Shown here piece after piece: positions 38,458 through 46,838 of a DNA stretch of 64,000 nucleotides. The notes under the pieces are model-generated. The model was not told where the DNA came from, ran no database searches, and saw only the letters and a list, made by a program, of their open reading frames with translations. The position numbers were made by a program, and so were the translations under genes. Positions within the stretch are counted from its first letter, which is position 1. Each line of letters begins with the position of its first letter. The stretch covers positions 1 to 64,000 of the forward strand of contig CANQUX010000002.1 of the NCBI GenBank assembly GCA_947627155.1, in the 5' to 3' direction. The DNA comes from an uncultured Alphaproteobacteria bacterium (GTDB taxonomy: Bacteria > Pseudomonadota > Alphaproteobacteria > CAAHEQ01 > UBA3637).

Positions 38458-38655
38458 TCACTCAATGTTAAACCATTCCATGCAAGTATTTAAAAGGTGT
38501 TGATAGTCACCGGACGTAGCTTCCTCTTGAAATTTATCGCGTTCTTCTTGACTCAGACCGGCCCGGCGCATGGCTCTCAAACATATACTTAATATATTAA
38601 AAGCATTGCTATTTTCACCAATCAGTTTAACCGTTATTTCAGGATATTTTGGCAT
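38458..38655 (-). CDS. Small hypothetical phage protein (MPKYPEITVKLIGENSNAFNIL...)
   Basis: Coding-like; start moved to internal Met to avoid overlap. Confidence 0.5.
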   Translation of the reverse strand: MPKYPEITVKLIGENSNAFNILSICLRAMRRAGLSQEERDKFQEEATSGDYQHLLNTCMEWFNIE

Positions 38656-39025
38656 GGTATTCCTCCATTTTTTTGAGTTCGTTAAATACGTCAAGGCGGC
38701 GGTTAACAGCTTCTTGAGATACGAAAACCGTTGCACCGCCTTCTTTAAGAGCCACAAAGCAAACCAAGAGGTCGATGTTTTCTTTTGCCAATGCATCATG
38801 TACCTCGTTAAACGTGTGGCTTATTTCCTCAAGCCGTTGACCTGCTACTTGACAGTATTTCTTTTTCTTCGGCTGAGGGTATGGTTGGTACCCATAGAAA
38901 TTATTTCCGACAGAGATAAGCATGGTATCAACCGCGCAGTTGTGTTTGTTAATGGTTCCTGCGGCCTCTTTAATCTTGACCATCAAATCTTCAGGTACTT
39001 CTTTATACATATTTAATCCCTCCAA
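38639..39025 (-). CDS. Hypothetical phage protein
   Basis: ORF in operon. Confidence 0.5.
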   Translation of the reverse strand: MEGLNMYKEVPEDLMVKIKEAAGTINKHNCAVDTMLISVGNNFYGYQPYPQPKKKKYCQVAGQRLEEISHTFNEVHDALAKENIDLLVCFVALKEGGATVFVSQEAVNRRLDVFNELKKMEEYHAKIS

Positions 39026-39315
39026 ATGGGTAAAATGTCGCCACTATCCAGATCCGAGCTGTAACCATGGAGTTTTTTCATGTCGTCTTGTGAGTGGAGG
39101 CTTACCCCGCCGATGCACTTTATCGTTACGCCGTAGGTCTTACAGAGTTTTGTTAAATCTTTTGCAAAATTTTCATAAGTGCGAGATTCAACCTCCGAGA
39201 ATGCTTTGGCTTTTGTCATGCTTTTGACCTCATCGATATCTGAAGGCTTTCTGACCATGTAAGTTTTAACTGTTTTCATTTTAATTTCCTTTCGCTGTTG
39301 TATCTTACAAGTCAA
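39013..39315 (-). CDS. Hypothetical phage protein
   Basis: ORF in operon. Confidence 0.45.
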   Translation of the reverse strand: MTCKIQQRKEIKMKTVKTYMVRKPSDIDEVKSMTKAKAFSEVESRTYENFAKDLTKLCKTYGVTIKCIGGVSLHSQDDMKKLHGYSSDLDSGDILPIWRD

Positions 39316-39348
39316 TGAACGCTCTTTTTCGAAGAATTATCCAGTTAA

Positions 39349-40656
39349 TTATGCATTATAAGTGCTTGTTTCTGCATTATTTTTTGATATTTCGCCACTT
39401 TCTAACAGAACAGCCTTTTTACCGGTCCAATCTTCCCATCTTTTCACGATGACATCGCAGTATTTCGGGTCCAATTCCATCAATCTTGCGACTCGACCGG
39501 TCTTCTCACAGGCGATTAAAGTCGTTCCGGAACCACCAAATCCGTCCAATACAATATCACCAATCTTGGAACTGTTGTTAATTGCACGCTCCACTAACTC
39601 CACCGGTTTCATGGTCGGATGAAGATCATTGTGCTGAGGTTTATTATATTCCCATACATCTGCCTGATTTCGGTCACCACACCAATAATGAGGCTTATCG
39701 TTCACCCAACCGTAAAGAATTGGTTCATATTGCCGTTGATAGTCAGCTCGCCCCAATGTAAAGGTATTTTTAGCCCAAATGATAAAAGTGGACCATTTGC
39801 CGCCGGCTTTCACAAATGCCGAGTAAAGGGTATGAAGCTCGGAAGAACTCATGCAAACATAGGCAGCACCTTGGCAATACATCAACATATTGGTGCAGGC
39901 ATCGTAAAGGAACTGTTCGAAATCTTCGCCCAGATTATCATTCATAATGGTGCGCCCATGGTTCGGACTGGTATGATACCGGAGTTTGTCTTTCATCGTT
40001 GCACCATAGTTCACGTTATAAGGAGGATCGGTAAAAATCATGTCGGCCACGTCGTTCTGCATTAACTTTTTGAAATCATCTATCATGGTTGTGTCACCAC
40101 ACATCAAACGATGATTACCTAGCTGCCAAACGTCGCCACGTTTTGAAGTTGCGTCAACCGGTTCTTCAGGAATAATATCATCTTCAGCATTCTCTGTTTC
40201 TTGAATATCACCGAAGTTTTCAAGTGCTTTCAGTTCATCATTAGTAAAGCCGAGGTTAGCGAGGTCAAAGTCTTCGTCCTTCAGCTCGCCAATCTCCAAC
40301 GCTAACATCTTTTCATCCCAACCGGCGTTGAGGGCGATCCGGTTATCGGCAATGACCAAGGCTCGGCGTTGCGTTTCGGTCAAGTGAGGTAAACGTATAA
40401 CCGGCACTTCAGTCATGCCAAGGCGTTGTGCCGCCAAAAGTCTGCCATGTCCGGCAATAATGACATTGTCCGAACCGATAAGAATTGGGTTTGTAAAACC
40501 AAACTCCTTGATACTGGCCATAATTTGGGCAATTTGTTCGTCATTATGTGTCCGTGAGTTGCGAGCATAAGGGATAAGTTTATCCACCGGAAAGTTTTGT
40601 TGAAAATCCATTTTACACCTTGAATTTATGCCATAAAACAAAGGGTGACCACCCAA
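39349..40656 (-). CDS. ParB-like N-terminal domain fused to N4/N6-type DNA methyltransferase; likely start MDFQQNF near 40611
   Basis: IIAGHGRLLAAQRLG ParB-like; FTDPPYNVNYG and VLDGFGGSGTTLIACEKTGR. Confidence 0.9.
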   Translation of the reverse strand: MGGHPLFYGINSRCKMDFQQNFPVDKLIPYARNSRTHNDEQIAQIMASIKEFGFTNPILIGSDNVIIAGHGRLLAAQRLGMTEVPVIRLPHLTETQRRALVIADNRIALNAGWDEKMLALEIGELKDEDFDLANLGFTNDELKALENFGDIQETENAEDDIIPEEPVDATSKRGDVWQLGNHRLMCGDTTMIDDFKKLMQNDVADMIFTDPPYNVNYGATMKDKLRYHTSPNHGRTIMNDNLGEDFEQFLYDACTNMLMYCQGAAYVCMSSSELHTLYSAFVKAGGKWSTFIIWAKNTFTLGRADYQRQYEPILYGWVNDKPHYWCGDRNQADVWEYNKPQHNDLHPTMKPVELVERAINNSSKIGDIVLDGFGGSGTTLIACEKTGRVARLMELDPKYCDVIVKRWEDWTGKKAVLLESGEISKNNAETSTYNA

Positions 40657-40708
40657 AATTTAAAAGTGACCACCCAAGACTTTAATTTGTTTTTATAACT
40701 ATTTGATA

Positions 40709-40891
40709 TTAATGTATTTTTAAGTGACCATTGACCACCCAAAATTTTTGTGTTTTGCTAAAAAAATGCCGCGGCTTGCGTCCCCGCATACGATCCGAAG
40801 CGAGGAAGGACCCGCCGGCCTCGACCAATCGAAGTTGAGCGACCAACTGGCGGAACTTCTCGGGAACTGCGGGGTTAAGCAACAAATCCAT
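40709..40891 (-). CDS. Small ORF overlapping the metK stop; unknown
   Basis: 60 aa, ATG overlaps metK end by 17 bp, unusually GC-rich patch. Confidence 0.3.
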   Translation of the reverse strand: MDLLLNPAVPEKFRQLVAQLRLVEAGGSFLASDRMRGRKPRHFFSKTQKFWVVNGHLKIH

Positions 40892-41918
40892 CCCCCTGAA
40901 TCGGAACGATTGTCAACACTTGTAAAGTCTTGCGACATAATTTGGTGTAGATCGGTCGATCCAAGCCGAAGAACTTGACTAAAGTGTTCGGTTTTTGGTT
41001 GCAAACAAGCGGACTGTTCGTAACAACACCGTTCTTTACGGTCCGGATCAAGCCGCTAGGCAATTCAGACTTACCAATGCAAGATGAAAGGTAGACGAAG
41101 CACTCATCATTGTCGCCGAGGTGTTCAGTTGCAAGGTAGCGCGCATAAATATTTAAGGTTACATCGGCTTTGCTGGCATCCTTAGTCCAAGGACTACCTC
41201 CGCCAATCGGGCAAGCGGTAGAGTAGAAGTCACAGGCCAATTTCCGACCGGTAACACCGCAATCTGCTATAGATGAGTGATATTGATACGTTCCTGTGCC
41301 ATTTACAATGATGCGTTTCGGCTCTTCTCCCAGAGTTTCAATGATAAACTTTGTTAAGTCTTCATCTATCAACATTGGAATGGCGACAATAGACGTTTCA
41401 ATACCGTTTAAATCGTTCAATGTAATCTGCGTTTTGATGTCTAATCCAAGATTATCAGACGTAATAGCCTTTTCATACAATGCAGCATTAAGCTTGCGAG
41501 CTAAAAATAACTCACGATTGATATGACCTTCGCCTTGACACGCATACCCCACAAACACGCCTTGATCACCCCAACCATCAGCTTCGATACCTTTATTGAT
41601 GTCTGCAGACTGCTGACCAATCATGTTGATAACTTTGATTTTGTTAATATTAATAGCATAATTTCCCCAGATTTCAGCATAATGTTCATCATAGCCTATT
41701 TCTCGGAGAGCTTCTTTGACATAATCTTCAACTTTGCTTAGTGAAACATTGCCTTTAATTTCACCTCCAAGAACAACATTGTTATCTTTGATCATGACTT
41801 CCACTGCATAATGAACGTGAGGATCCTGCTCAATAAGCCTATCTAAAATGTAACTTGAAATGTAATCGGCTGTTTTATCCGGGTGGCCGATTGAAACCGC
41901 TTCAGCTGTTCGTTTCAT
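40875..41918 (-). CDS. metK: S-adenosylmethionine synthetase, prophage-borne
   Basis: SIGHPDKTADYISSYILD, GDQGVFVGYAC, CGVTGRKLACDFYSTACPIGGGSPWTKDASKAD. Confidence 0.9.
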   Translation of the reverse strand: MKRTAEAVSIGHPDKTADYISSYILDRLIEQDPHVHYAVEVMIKDNNVVLGGEIKGNVSLSKVEDYVKEALREIGYDEHYAEIWGNYAININKIKVINMIGQQSADINKGIEADGWGDQGVFVGYACQGEGHINRELFLARKLNAALYEKAITSDNLGLDIKTQITLNDLNGIETSIVAIPMLIDEDLTKFIIETLGEEPKRIIVNGTGTYQYHSSIADCGVTGRKLACDFYSTACPIGGGSPWTKDASKADVTLNIYARYLATEHLGDNDECFVYLSSCIGKSELPSGLIRTVKNGVVTNSPLVCNQKPNTLVKFFGLDRPIYTKLCRKTLQVLTIVPIQGDGFVA

Positions 41919-41929
41919 CTTCGCTCCTT

Positions 41930-41963
41930 AAAAAAAAGCTCGCCGCAATAATGCTGACGAGCT
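41930..41963 (-). terminator. Terminator-like hairpin in the leader of prophage metK
   Basis: Minus strand AGCTCGTCAGCATTATTGCGGCGAGCTTTTTTTT just before AAGGAG and ATG. Confidence 0.7.
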
Positions 41964-42025
41964 GTAAGGCTGATTATCAAAATATATAATCGGAACGATT
42001 TTATAAGACTATACCGATTATACCT

Positions 42026-42457
42026 TTACTTTACGGTTTTTTTAAAAAAATGTCCACTTATTTTTTGTACTCTGCATTTTTCCTTTCCTTTTAAATAAAA
42101 TTCAATTTTTACAATGGCTTTATCATATTTGATAACAAGTCTCGATCGGCAAAGTCCAAATTCTCGGCATAAAATTTTCCACGGGATTCGGTGTGCTCGT
42201 TTCCAGACAAGTTTCCGTTCCTCAACTTCTAACAACGGTATCCATTCCAGAAGCACCGCTTCCCAGATACTTATTTGCATGTGAGTAGGTCGCGGACGAA
42301 TCGGACGGCGATCCATGAAGGCAATTTCTTGTGGTGTATAAATAATCTCCGGCATAGAACAACGATATTTCGGAGGACGTACCGGCGGCATTAACCGATC
42401 CACATAGGCTGCGGTTTCCAAATCATTTTTAATTTTTTCGACTGTTATGCTATTCAT
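42026..42457 (-). CDS. DUF6362-like phage protein (start MNSITVEK)
   Basis: ORF 42026-42583 with start trimmed to internal Met. Confidence 0.5.
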   Translation of the reverse strand: MNSITVEKIKNDLETAAYVDRLMPPVRPPKYRCSMPEIIYTPQEIAFMDRRPIRPRPTHMQISIWEAVLLEWIPLLEVEERKLVWKRAHRIPWKILCREFGLCRSRLVIKYDKAIVKIEFYLKGKEKCRVQKISGHFFKKTVK

Positions 42458-43133
42458 GTTGTTTCTCCTTTGATTTGCCGAGCAGATCATTGCAAATTTC
42501 TGCCATGCTCTCCATTTCGGAGTAAGACAAACCGTTTTCTTTGCAAAACCATTTTCTGACAGCCTTCCGCCAATCAAGTGCAATATATTTTTTGCCGTTC
42601 ATCCAACCGCGTTCGGAATTCCACTTCACAAACGCAACCGGATCAATCGTATATCCGCTTTCTTTGCAATAAATCGCCACTTCTTCAACACTCGGAGCAC
42701 CGACATATCGTGACTTATCTACAAAATTCGCCTCTTTATTTTTATCTTTTTTATTTTTCAAATCACTGTCGGACTCTATATCTTTATCTTTCTCACTATC
42801 ATTCTCTTTATCTTCCGTGCAGGCGGTTTGCGCCGGGGTACGAGGTTCGCTTAAATTTCGCTCAGCGGTCGCTTTGCGATTACTCGTTCGCTTTTTTGCA
42901 TTTTGTGCGTTAATTTCACAGGTTTTAAGCCAACGCGAATTGCGTAAATCAATAATTTCTTGAATCGCATCAAAGTGAATTTTTTTCATATCCGTTAATT
43001 TTACCGATGTGCATCCGTATAAATTGAATTCACACAGTGCGACAATTAAATCCGCAATCTCACTTTTCTTATAATTATGCACAGCCGCAAGAAAGCCAGC
43101 CGTGTCTAACAGAATAGTTGTCTTTTTATCCAT
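42450..43133 (-). CDS. Phage replication/DUF6291-like protein
   Basis: N-terminal LDTAGFLAAVHNYKKSEIADLIVALCEFNLYG; charged linker; C-terminal WNSERGWMNGKKYIALDWRKAVRKWF. Confidence 0.6.
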   Translation of the reverse strand: MDKKTTILLDTAGFLAAVHNYKKSEIADLIVALCEFNLYGCTSVKLTDMKKIHFDAIQEIIDLRNSRWLKTCEINAQNAKKRTSNRKATAERNLSEPRTPAQTACTEDKENDSEKDKDIESDSDLKNKKDKNKEANFVDKSRYVGAPSVEEVAIYCKESGYTIDPVAFVKWNSERGWMNGKKYIALDWRKAVRKWFCKENGLSYSEMESMAEICNDLLGKSKEKQHE

Positions 43134-43371
43134 GTCGCACTCCCGGGTATTTATCCATTTTTTTGATTCGAATAATACCTTGTACCCAACGCAAAGCTAA
43201 AACTGCCCGGTGATATTCCTTCGTCTTTTGCCTGCGCTTCAGAGTATGAGCAATAACTTCCTCTTTTAGCCGTTTTTCAAAATCACGCAATTGAGGAAAT
43301 GAAAGAGAAATCATGCTGTCTACCGGGATTGTGTGAATTATTTCATATACGCTTTTTGTATGCTTAACCAT
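43126..43371 (-). CDS. Small hypothetical phage protein
   Basis: ORF coupled to downstream gene. Confidence 0.5.
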   Translation of the reverse strand: MVKHTKSVYEIIHTIPVDSMISLSFPQLRDFEKRLKEEVIAHTLKRRQKTKEYHRAVLALRWVQGIIRIKKMDKYPGVRHG

Positions 43372-43404
43372 TTTTCCTCCTTTTTGACTGGTTGATACAA
43401 AAGG

Positions 43405-43433
43405 TAAATTCCCGGTAATCAGAAAATCCGCCG
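43405..43433 (-). promoter_or_regulatory. Bipartite motif copy 1: CGGCGGATTTT-N9-GGGAATTTA
   Basis: Same two blocks and same 9-bp spacing as 46370-46398. Confidence 0.5.
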
Positions 43434-43441
43434 AAAAAATT

Positions 43442-43900
43442 TTATTTTTTTATATTCTTTTTTCTTCCTCTTAAAATCCGCTCATGAATATCATGAAATA
43501 CCGTATGTGAAATATGCAATTCTGCACGAGCCTCTTCTGCCGTTCTGCCCTCGCAAATCAAATCTAAAAATTTGTTTTGCTTGTCAGATAATAGATTTCT
43601 GACTTCTTTTATGGCAATGGTGTTTTCAAGGTCTTGAAGAGAAAAACACGACACAGGTTCAAATCCGATACTTTCTGATAAATCATCTAACGATTTTTTG
43701 TCAAAAAGACCCGATTGCCTTTCTCGCAATCGGGTTCGTTCTATGTGCATTGCTTTTGACTTAAATGCCATAAACAATATATTATCTGATATTTTCCCTC
43801 TTCGCTTTTTTAAAAATTCTAAATAAAAGAGAACTAATTCTTGAATTAAGTCCTCTTGTTCCTGTTTTTCAAAAAGTCCTGTCAAATATAATGATCGCAA
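43442..43900 (-). CDS. Sigma-70-like/HTH phage regulator; coding similarity probably extends upstream to about 43969
   Basis: Region-2-like N-terminus and region-4-like LSDKQNKFLDLICEGRTAEEARAELHISHTVFHDIHERIL; open upstream frame NFFHGLPPKVVTYIKIQLRSLYLTGLFEKQ. Confidence 0.65.
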   Translation of the reverse strand: MRSLYLTGLFEKQEQEDLIQELVLFYLEFLKKRRGKISDNILFMAFKSKAMHIERTRLRERQSGLFDKKSLDDLSESIGFEPVSCFSLQDLENTIAIKEVRNLLSDKQNKFLDLICEGRTAEEARAELHISHTVFHDIHERILRGRKKNIKK

Positions 43901-44070
43901 CTGGATTTTTATATATGTAACTACCTTTGGGGGTAGTCCATGAAAGAAATTTGGTCTTATATTTTAACCTTTTGTTAATAAATTATACAAAAGGCTATAT
44001 ATTTATAAGTTTTATTTCTTTCAATACAGGAGTATGTATTCCTTAAAGTATGTTGCTATGGTCTTGTTTT

Positions 44071-45777
44071 TTATATGAAACCGAGTTCTCGTCTTTGTTC
44101 TTCCCATGAATAAGGAAAACGTTCTCTTAATAACCGCCTTAGAGTAAGAAGTTTTGGCTGACGTCCTTCAAGTATTGCCATAATAATATCTGGAGCAAGT
44201 GTGGTAAGTCTTACGATTTGTCCAAGATAAGTATGGTCACAATGTTCGTGACGTGATAGTTCGGTTAATGACCATTTTTTTGTTTCCATGATGTCTTTCA
44301 AGTAAAATGCCTGTGCGATCGCATTAAAGAGTTTTTCATCTCGAACAGGAGTATTTTTGTTCGGTGGTGTTGGCTCGACTATTTTAATGCTTCCTCGTTT
44401 GCGACCGAAGTTTACCGGATATTTAAGAACTAATTTTTCTTTACAGTAGCATTCGTCTTTAACAACCATTTGATTTTCATATATATTTGCTCCATAAGGA
44501 TTAAGCTTTATTTCAATGTAATTTTGATGTAAAACAACCTTATCAACAATTTCGCCTATAAAATCATGAACAGTTGCCGGTTCAAAATATTGAAATGCCT
44601 CACCAATATTATCTACAAGCTTATAGGCCTCAGTAGCCGTATATTTTGGATTTATCTGACTTAATTGCTTTGCTATCTCCCGCATAATTTCCGGTGATTT
44701 AAATATTTGTTGTATTTTATCTAAAACAAAAGTGTTAAGCTCACCGGCGGGTACACTTCCCAGTTTACAGGCACACCTTTGCACTCCTTCTTTTATCGAT
44801 TTTAATGAACTATAATACTCATAATATTTGTTATCATTTTTACAGCGTGTAGGAATCATTGTTCCACAGCATTCGCATTCTAAAAGTCCTTTTAGCAAGC
44901 TATTTCTAATAACTCTCGATGGACGGAATGCGTTTCCTAAATTTTCGGTTTTAAAACTTTTTATACGATCCCATATTTCCTGATCAATAATTGCCTCATG
45001 TTGTCCCTCATATAATTCACCCTTATAAGGCATTTTCCCAAGATATATCGGATTATTCAAAATATTATTTACCATTGCATGATTAAACACTTCTTTGTTT
45101 TTTAAAGTTCCATCTTTGTTTTTACGTTCTTTTGGTTTATATCCTCGGTCAATGACATGTTGTGTCGTATGAACTTCGGATCGGGTCCTGATATAATCTT
45201 CAAATATAAACCGAACAATTTCAGCTTCGGCAGGCTCTATAATCAGCTTTTTATCTTTTAGCGTATAACCGAGAGGGACAGATCCACCGGTCCACATTCC
45301 TTTTTTACGACTGGCTGCAATTTTATCCCGAACTCGCTCTGCCCCAAGTTCACGTTCAAATTGTGCAAACGAAAGCAGTATATTCAATGTTAACTTTCCC
45401 ATGGAGTCACAGGTATTAAAATGCTGTGTAACGGATACAAAAGAGCAATTGTGTTGTTCCAGTATTTTCACAAGTTGTGCAAAATCAAGTAAAGAACGTG
45501 TTAAACGATCTATTTTATAAACGACAATCATATCAACTTTACCTTGTTCAACATCTTTAAGGAGTTGTTGCAGAGCCGGTCTTTTTAGATTGCCGCCGCT
45601 GAAACCTCCATCATCATAATGTTCAGGTAATGCCTCCCAACCTTGATGTTTGAAACTCTTAATATAGTTTTCCCCGGCTTCCCGTTGGGCCTCCAAGGTG
45701 TTAAATTCCTTTTCAAGACCTTCATCTGTTGATTTTCGTGTATAAATTGCACATCTTATTATCTTTTGTTGTTCCAT
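44071..45777 (-). CDS. Large serine recombinase, probable prophage integrase
   Basis: AIYTRKSTDEG, VYKIDRLTRSLLDFAQL, recombinase domain and zinc ribbon (CECCGTMIPTRCKN...CAC). Confidence 0.92.
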   Translation of the reverse strand: MEQQKIIRCAIYTRKSTDEGLEKEFNTLEAQREAGENYIKSFKHQGWEALPEHYDDGGFSGGNLKRPALQQLLKDVEQGKVDMIVVYKIDRLTRSLLDFAQLVKILEQHNCSFVSVTQHFNTCDSMGKLTLNILLSFAQFERELGAERVRDKIAASRKKGMWTGGSVPLGYTLKDKKLIIEPAEAEIVRFIFEDYIRTRSEVHTTQHVIDRGYKPKERKNKDGTLKNKEVFNHAMVNNILNNPIYLGKMPYKGELYEGQHEAIIDQEIWDRIKSFKTENLGNAFRPSRVIRNSLLKGLLECECCGTMIPTRCKNDNKYYEYYSSLKSIKEGVQRCACKLGSVPAGELNTFVLDKIQQIFKSPEIMREIAKQLSQINPKYTATEAYKLVDNIGEAFQYFEPATVHDFIGEIVDKVVLHQNYIEIKLNPYGANIYENQMVVKDECYCKEKLVLKYPVNFGRKRGSIKIVEPTPPNKNTPVRDEKLFNAIAQAFYLKDIMETKKWSLTELSRHEHCDHTYLGQIVRLTTLAPDIIMAILEGRQPKLLTLRRLLRERFPYSWEEQRRELGFI

Positions 45778-45788
45778 GGTTTCTCCTT

Positions 45789-46190
45789 TTATTTATCTAT
45801 ACCAAAAAAATGTCTTCCGGATATTTTCTTACCGGTAATTCTTTTTGCAATAGCTGATAATGTAGGAAACTTCATTCCTTTATATTCAAAACCATCACTT
45901 AGGATTACAACGGAATGCTCAACCTGATGGTATTCACGAATAATTCTTGTTCCAACAGGTGGAAGATTCCGTCTCATTTCAGGCGGGATATACATTTGGG
46001 CAATTAATTTTTGTTGCTCACGGGGTAGTCCTCCGTAAGCTAATTCCTAGATTCGATAGGCAATTCTTGACACGAAGAACTCCTTATTTTGTGAAATGGT
46101 TGGTTCGGAAAAATACTCACCCCACATTTTTTGTAATTCTGGTAACGTCCGTTGTTTCAGTAATGCTATTTGTATTGCTATTTGTTGCAT
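45789..46190 (-). pseudogene. DUF2924-like protein with in-frame TAG at 46047-46049
   Basis: Hand translation MQQIAIQIALLKQRTLPELQKMWGEYFSEPTISQNKEFFVSRIAYRI*ELAYGGLPREQQKLIAQMYIPPEMRRNLPPVGTRIIREYHQ... Confidence 0.7.
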
Positions 46191-46348
46191 TTTTGACCTC
46201 CTTTATATTCTTGTTCATCGTCACCATAAATGCTTGGATTTTTTTGTTTATCAAGTCTTTTCTGTATAATTTCACCACTTTCTACCATTTCCAGGTACCT
46301 AAGCAGATCCGGCATGATTATTTTAATTAATTTCTCTACTCGGGTCAT
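46178..46348 (-). CDS. Small 56-aa ORF upstream of DUF2924 (MTRVEKLIKIIMPDLLRYLEMVESGEIIQKRL...)
   Basis: Hand translation; SD AAAGGAGG. Confidence 0.5.
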   Translation of the reverse strand: MTRVEKLIKIIMPDLLRYLEMVESGEIIQKRLDKQKNPSIYGDDEQEYKGGQKCNK

Positions 46349-46369
46349 TTTGACCTCCTTTCAAAAAGA

Positions 46370-46398
46370 TAAATTCCCAAAAGATGAAAAATCCGCCG
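46370..46398 (-). promoter_or_regulatory. Bipartite motif copy 2: CGGCGGATTTT-N9-GGGAATTTA
   Basis: See copy 1. Confidence 0.5.
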
Positions 46399-46838
46399 AA
46401 AAAAAATAAAAAAATTTTATTCCATTGCTATCTGTCGGTATATTTAATTGTTTTTAAAAGAAAAATATTCTTTATCCCAAGAGAGAGATATCAAAAAGTC
46501 AACCCTGCCTGTCCCGTTTGAAAGGTTTGTCCGCTTGCCATACTTTTTATAAAAAAAATTAAGAAATAAGCTTGTAATTTTAGAGATAATCCGCGAAACT
46601 TTTATCCGGTTAATCAATGGGGACATAATATTCCGGTTTAATACTCCTCACCCCGACCAAATAGAAAAAATAAAACCGGATACTGAAAAGTGTCCGCTTT
46701 TTTTATATCCTTTTGTCGCCCGAGAACAGCCCCTATTCTGCCCTGTCAAATTTTACATGTTGTTTGAATAACCACAAAAAATGTGTTGCCTTTTTTATTT
46801 TTTAGGGATAAACTTTTATCCGTAATGAGGAGCATACC

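Noticed and set aside
40724-41004. ORFs 40724-40978 (+) and 40720-41004 (-)
   Set aside because: Overlap each other and the metK 3' end; likely frame shadows of the GC-rich patch.
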